The notes beneath the pieces were generated by a model. The model saw only the letters and a list, made by a program, of their open reading frames with translations, searched no databases and was not told the DNA's origin. Shown piece after piece: positions 63,654 through 64,000 of a DNA stretch of 64,000 nt (positions are counted from its first letter, which is position 1; each line of letters starts with the position of its first letter). Both the position numbers and the translations under genes were made by a program. The DNA comes from Salinisphaera sp052044135. GTDB lineage: Bacteria > Pseudomonadota > Gammaproteobacteria > Nevskiales > Salinisphaeraceae. The stretch covers positions 124,001 to 188,000 of the forward strand of contig NZ_JBQDYF010000002.1 of NCBI RefSeq assembly GCF_052044135.1. Reading direction: 5' to 3'.

Positions 63654-64000
63654 GCGGCGCGGGCGTGGTATGGCGTCTCACGCTGGTGGCGGCGCTGTCC
63701 TGTCTGGTGGTGGGCTCGGCGTCGGCGCTGGGCCTGGAAGGCGGCAGCGCGAATATCGTCGGCCAGGTCTGGCACTGGTTTGTCGACCCGGCGCACTGGC
63801 AGGGCGTGGACGGCCTGCCGCATCGGATCGGCCAGCACATTTATTATGTCGCGGTCTCGACCGTGATCGCCGCGGCGCTCGCGCTGCCGGTCGGCATCGG
63901 GCTCGGCCACTACGGCCGGGGCGGGCTCATCGCGATCAACATCGCCAATATCGGCCGCGCGATTCCGTCGTTCGGGTTGATCATTCTGATGTTCCTGCTG
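63650..64000 (+). CDS. Second osmoprotectant ABC importer permease, 5' part (cut by window end)
   Basis: The first 117 residues are visible from ATG 63650, which overlaps the preceding stop (ATGA). A hydrophobic N-terminal segment (LVAALSCLVVGSASAL) is followed by a polar stretch and ProW-like IGQHIYYVAVSTVIAAALALP and NIGRAIPSFGLII. It is the OpuCD/YehW-like partner. The substrate-binding protein, if linked, lies outside. Confidence 0.85.
   Translation, partial: MSGAGVVWRLTLVAALSCLVVGSASALGLEGGSANIVGQVWHWFVDPAHWQGVDGLPHRIGQHIYYVAVSTVIAAALALPVGIGLGHYGRGGLIAINIANIGRAIPSFGLIILMFLL

Overview
The window is a contiguous, high-GC stretch of a gammaproteobacterial chromosome. Conserved gene orders support this: dciA|secA-argJ-mutT, pilS-pilR-pilC-pilD-coaE-zapD-yacG, sucCD, bamD|rluD-pgeF, uvrA|MFS-ssb, miaB-ybeZ-ybeY-corC-lnt-leuS-lptE and rplM-rpsI. 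The coding style and gene mix would fit a halophilic or marine genus such as Salinisphaera, but that is an inference and no marker proves it.

Layout. 1-21.8 kb holds housekeeping genes: protein export, arginine synthesis, nucleotide clean-up, type IV pilus assembly and regulation, succinyl-CoA synthetase, NAD synthetase, outer-membrane assembly and rRNA pseudouridylation. It is interrupted at 15.8-16.8 kb by an intergenic block with two copies of a palindromic, MITE-like repeat built from 10-bp units. 21.9-27.1 kb carries uvrA, a YajR-like MFS protein and ssb. 27.2-38.5 kb is a sulfide/persulfide and cytochrome bd locus: a CsoR/CstR-type repressor, two half-size YeeE/YedE transporters, a sulfide:quinone oxidoreductase, a divergent persulfide dioxygenase, CioAB/CydAB-type quinol oxidase, a small membrane protein and CydDC. 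Converging on these is an operon of a second persulfide dioxygenase and a rhodanese/phosphatase-like DUF442 protein. A palindromic operator lies between SQR and the first dioxygenase, and a perfect FNR/Anr box lies ahead of the second. 38.6-41.4 kb has an ECF sigma/anti-sigma pair and an acyltransferase. 41.4-51.7 kb is housekeeping again.

A tRNA-Gln(CTG) gene at 51.73 kb marks the start of an accessory stretch. Its 3' end is mirrored by a long inverted repeat and followed by two or three decayed tRNA-3'-end-like repeats that enclose clusters of GNA-triloop mini-hairpins. The cargo up to about 56 kb is an EamA permease, an ABATE/CGNR regulator, a GFA protein, a HigBA-like toxin-antitoxin pair and a frameshifted ORF. 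56-64 kb contains transport modules with their regulators: an XRE-cupin regulator with BenE, a 2-hydroxycarboxylate transporter next to a DcuSR/CitAB-type two-component system, and an OpuC/ProVW-type osmoprotectant ABC importer cut by the window end.

Oddities worth checking first: the apolipoprotein N-acyltransferase has Ser-Phe where the catalytic Cys-Tyr should be; the split-T-arm/GNA-hairpin repeats after tRNA-Gln; and the regulatory sites in the sulfide/cytochrome bd locus.
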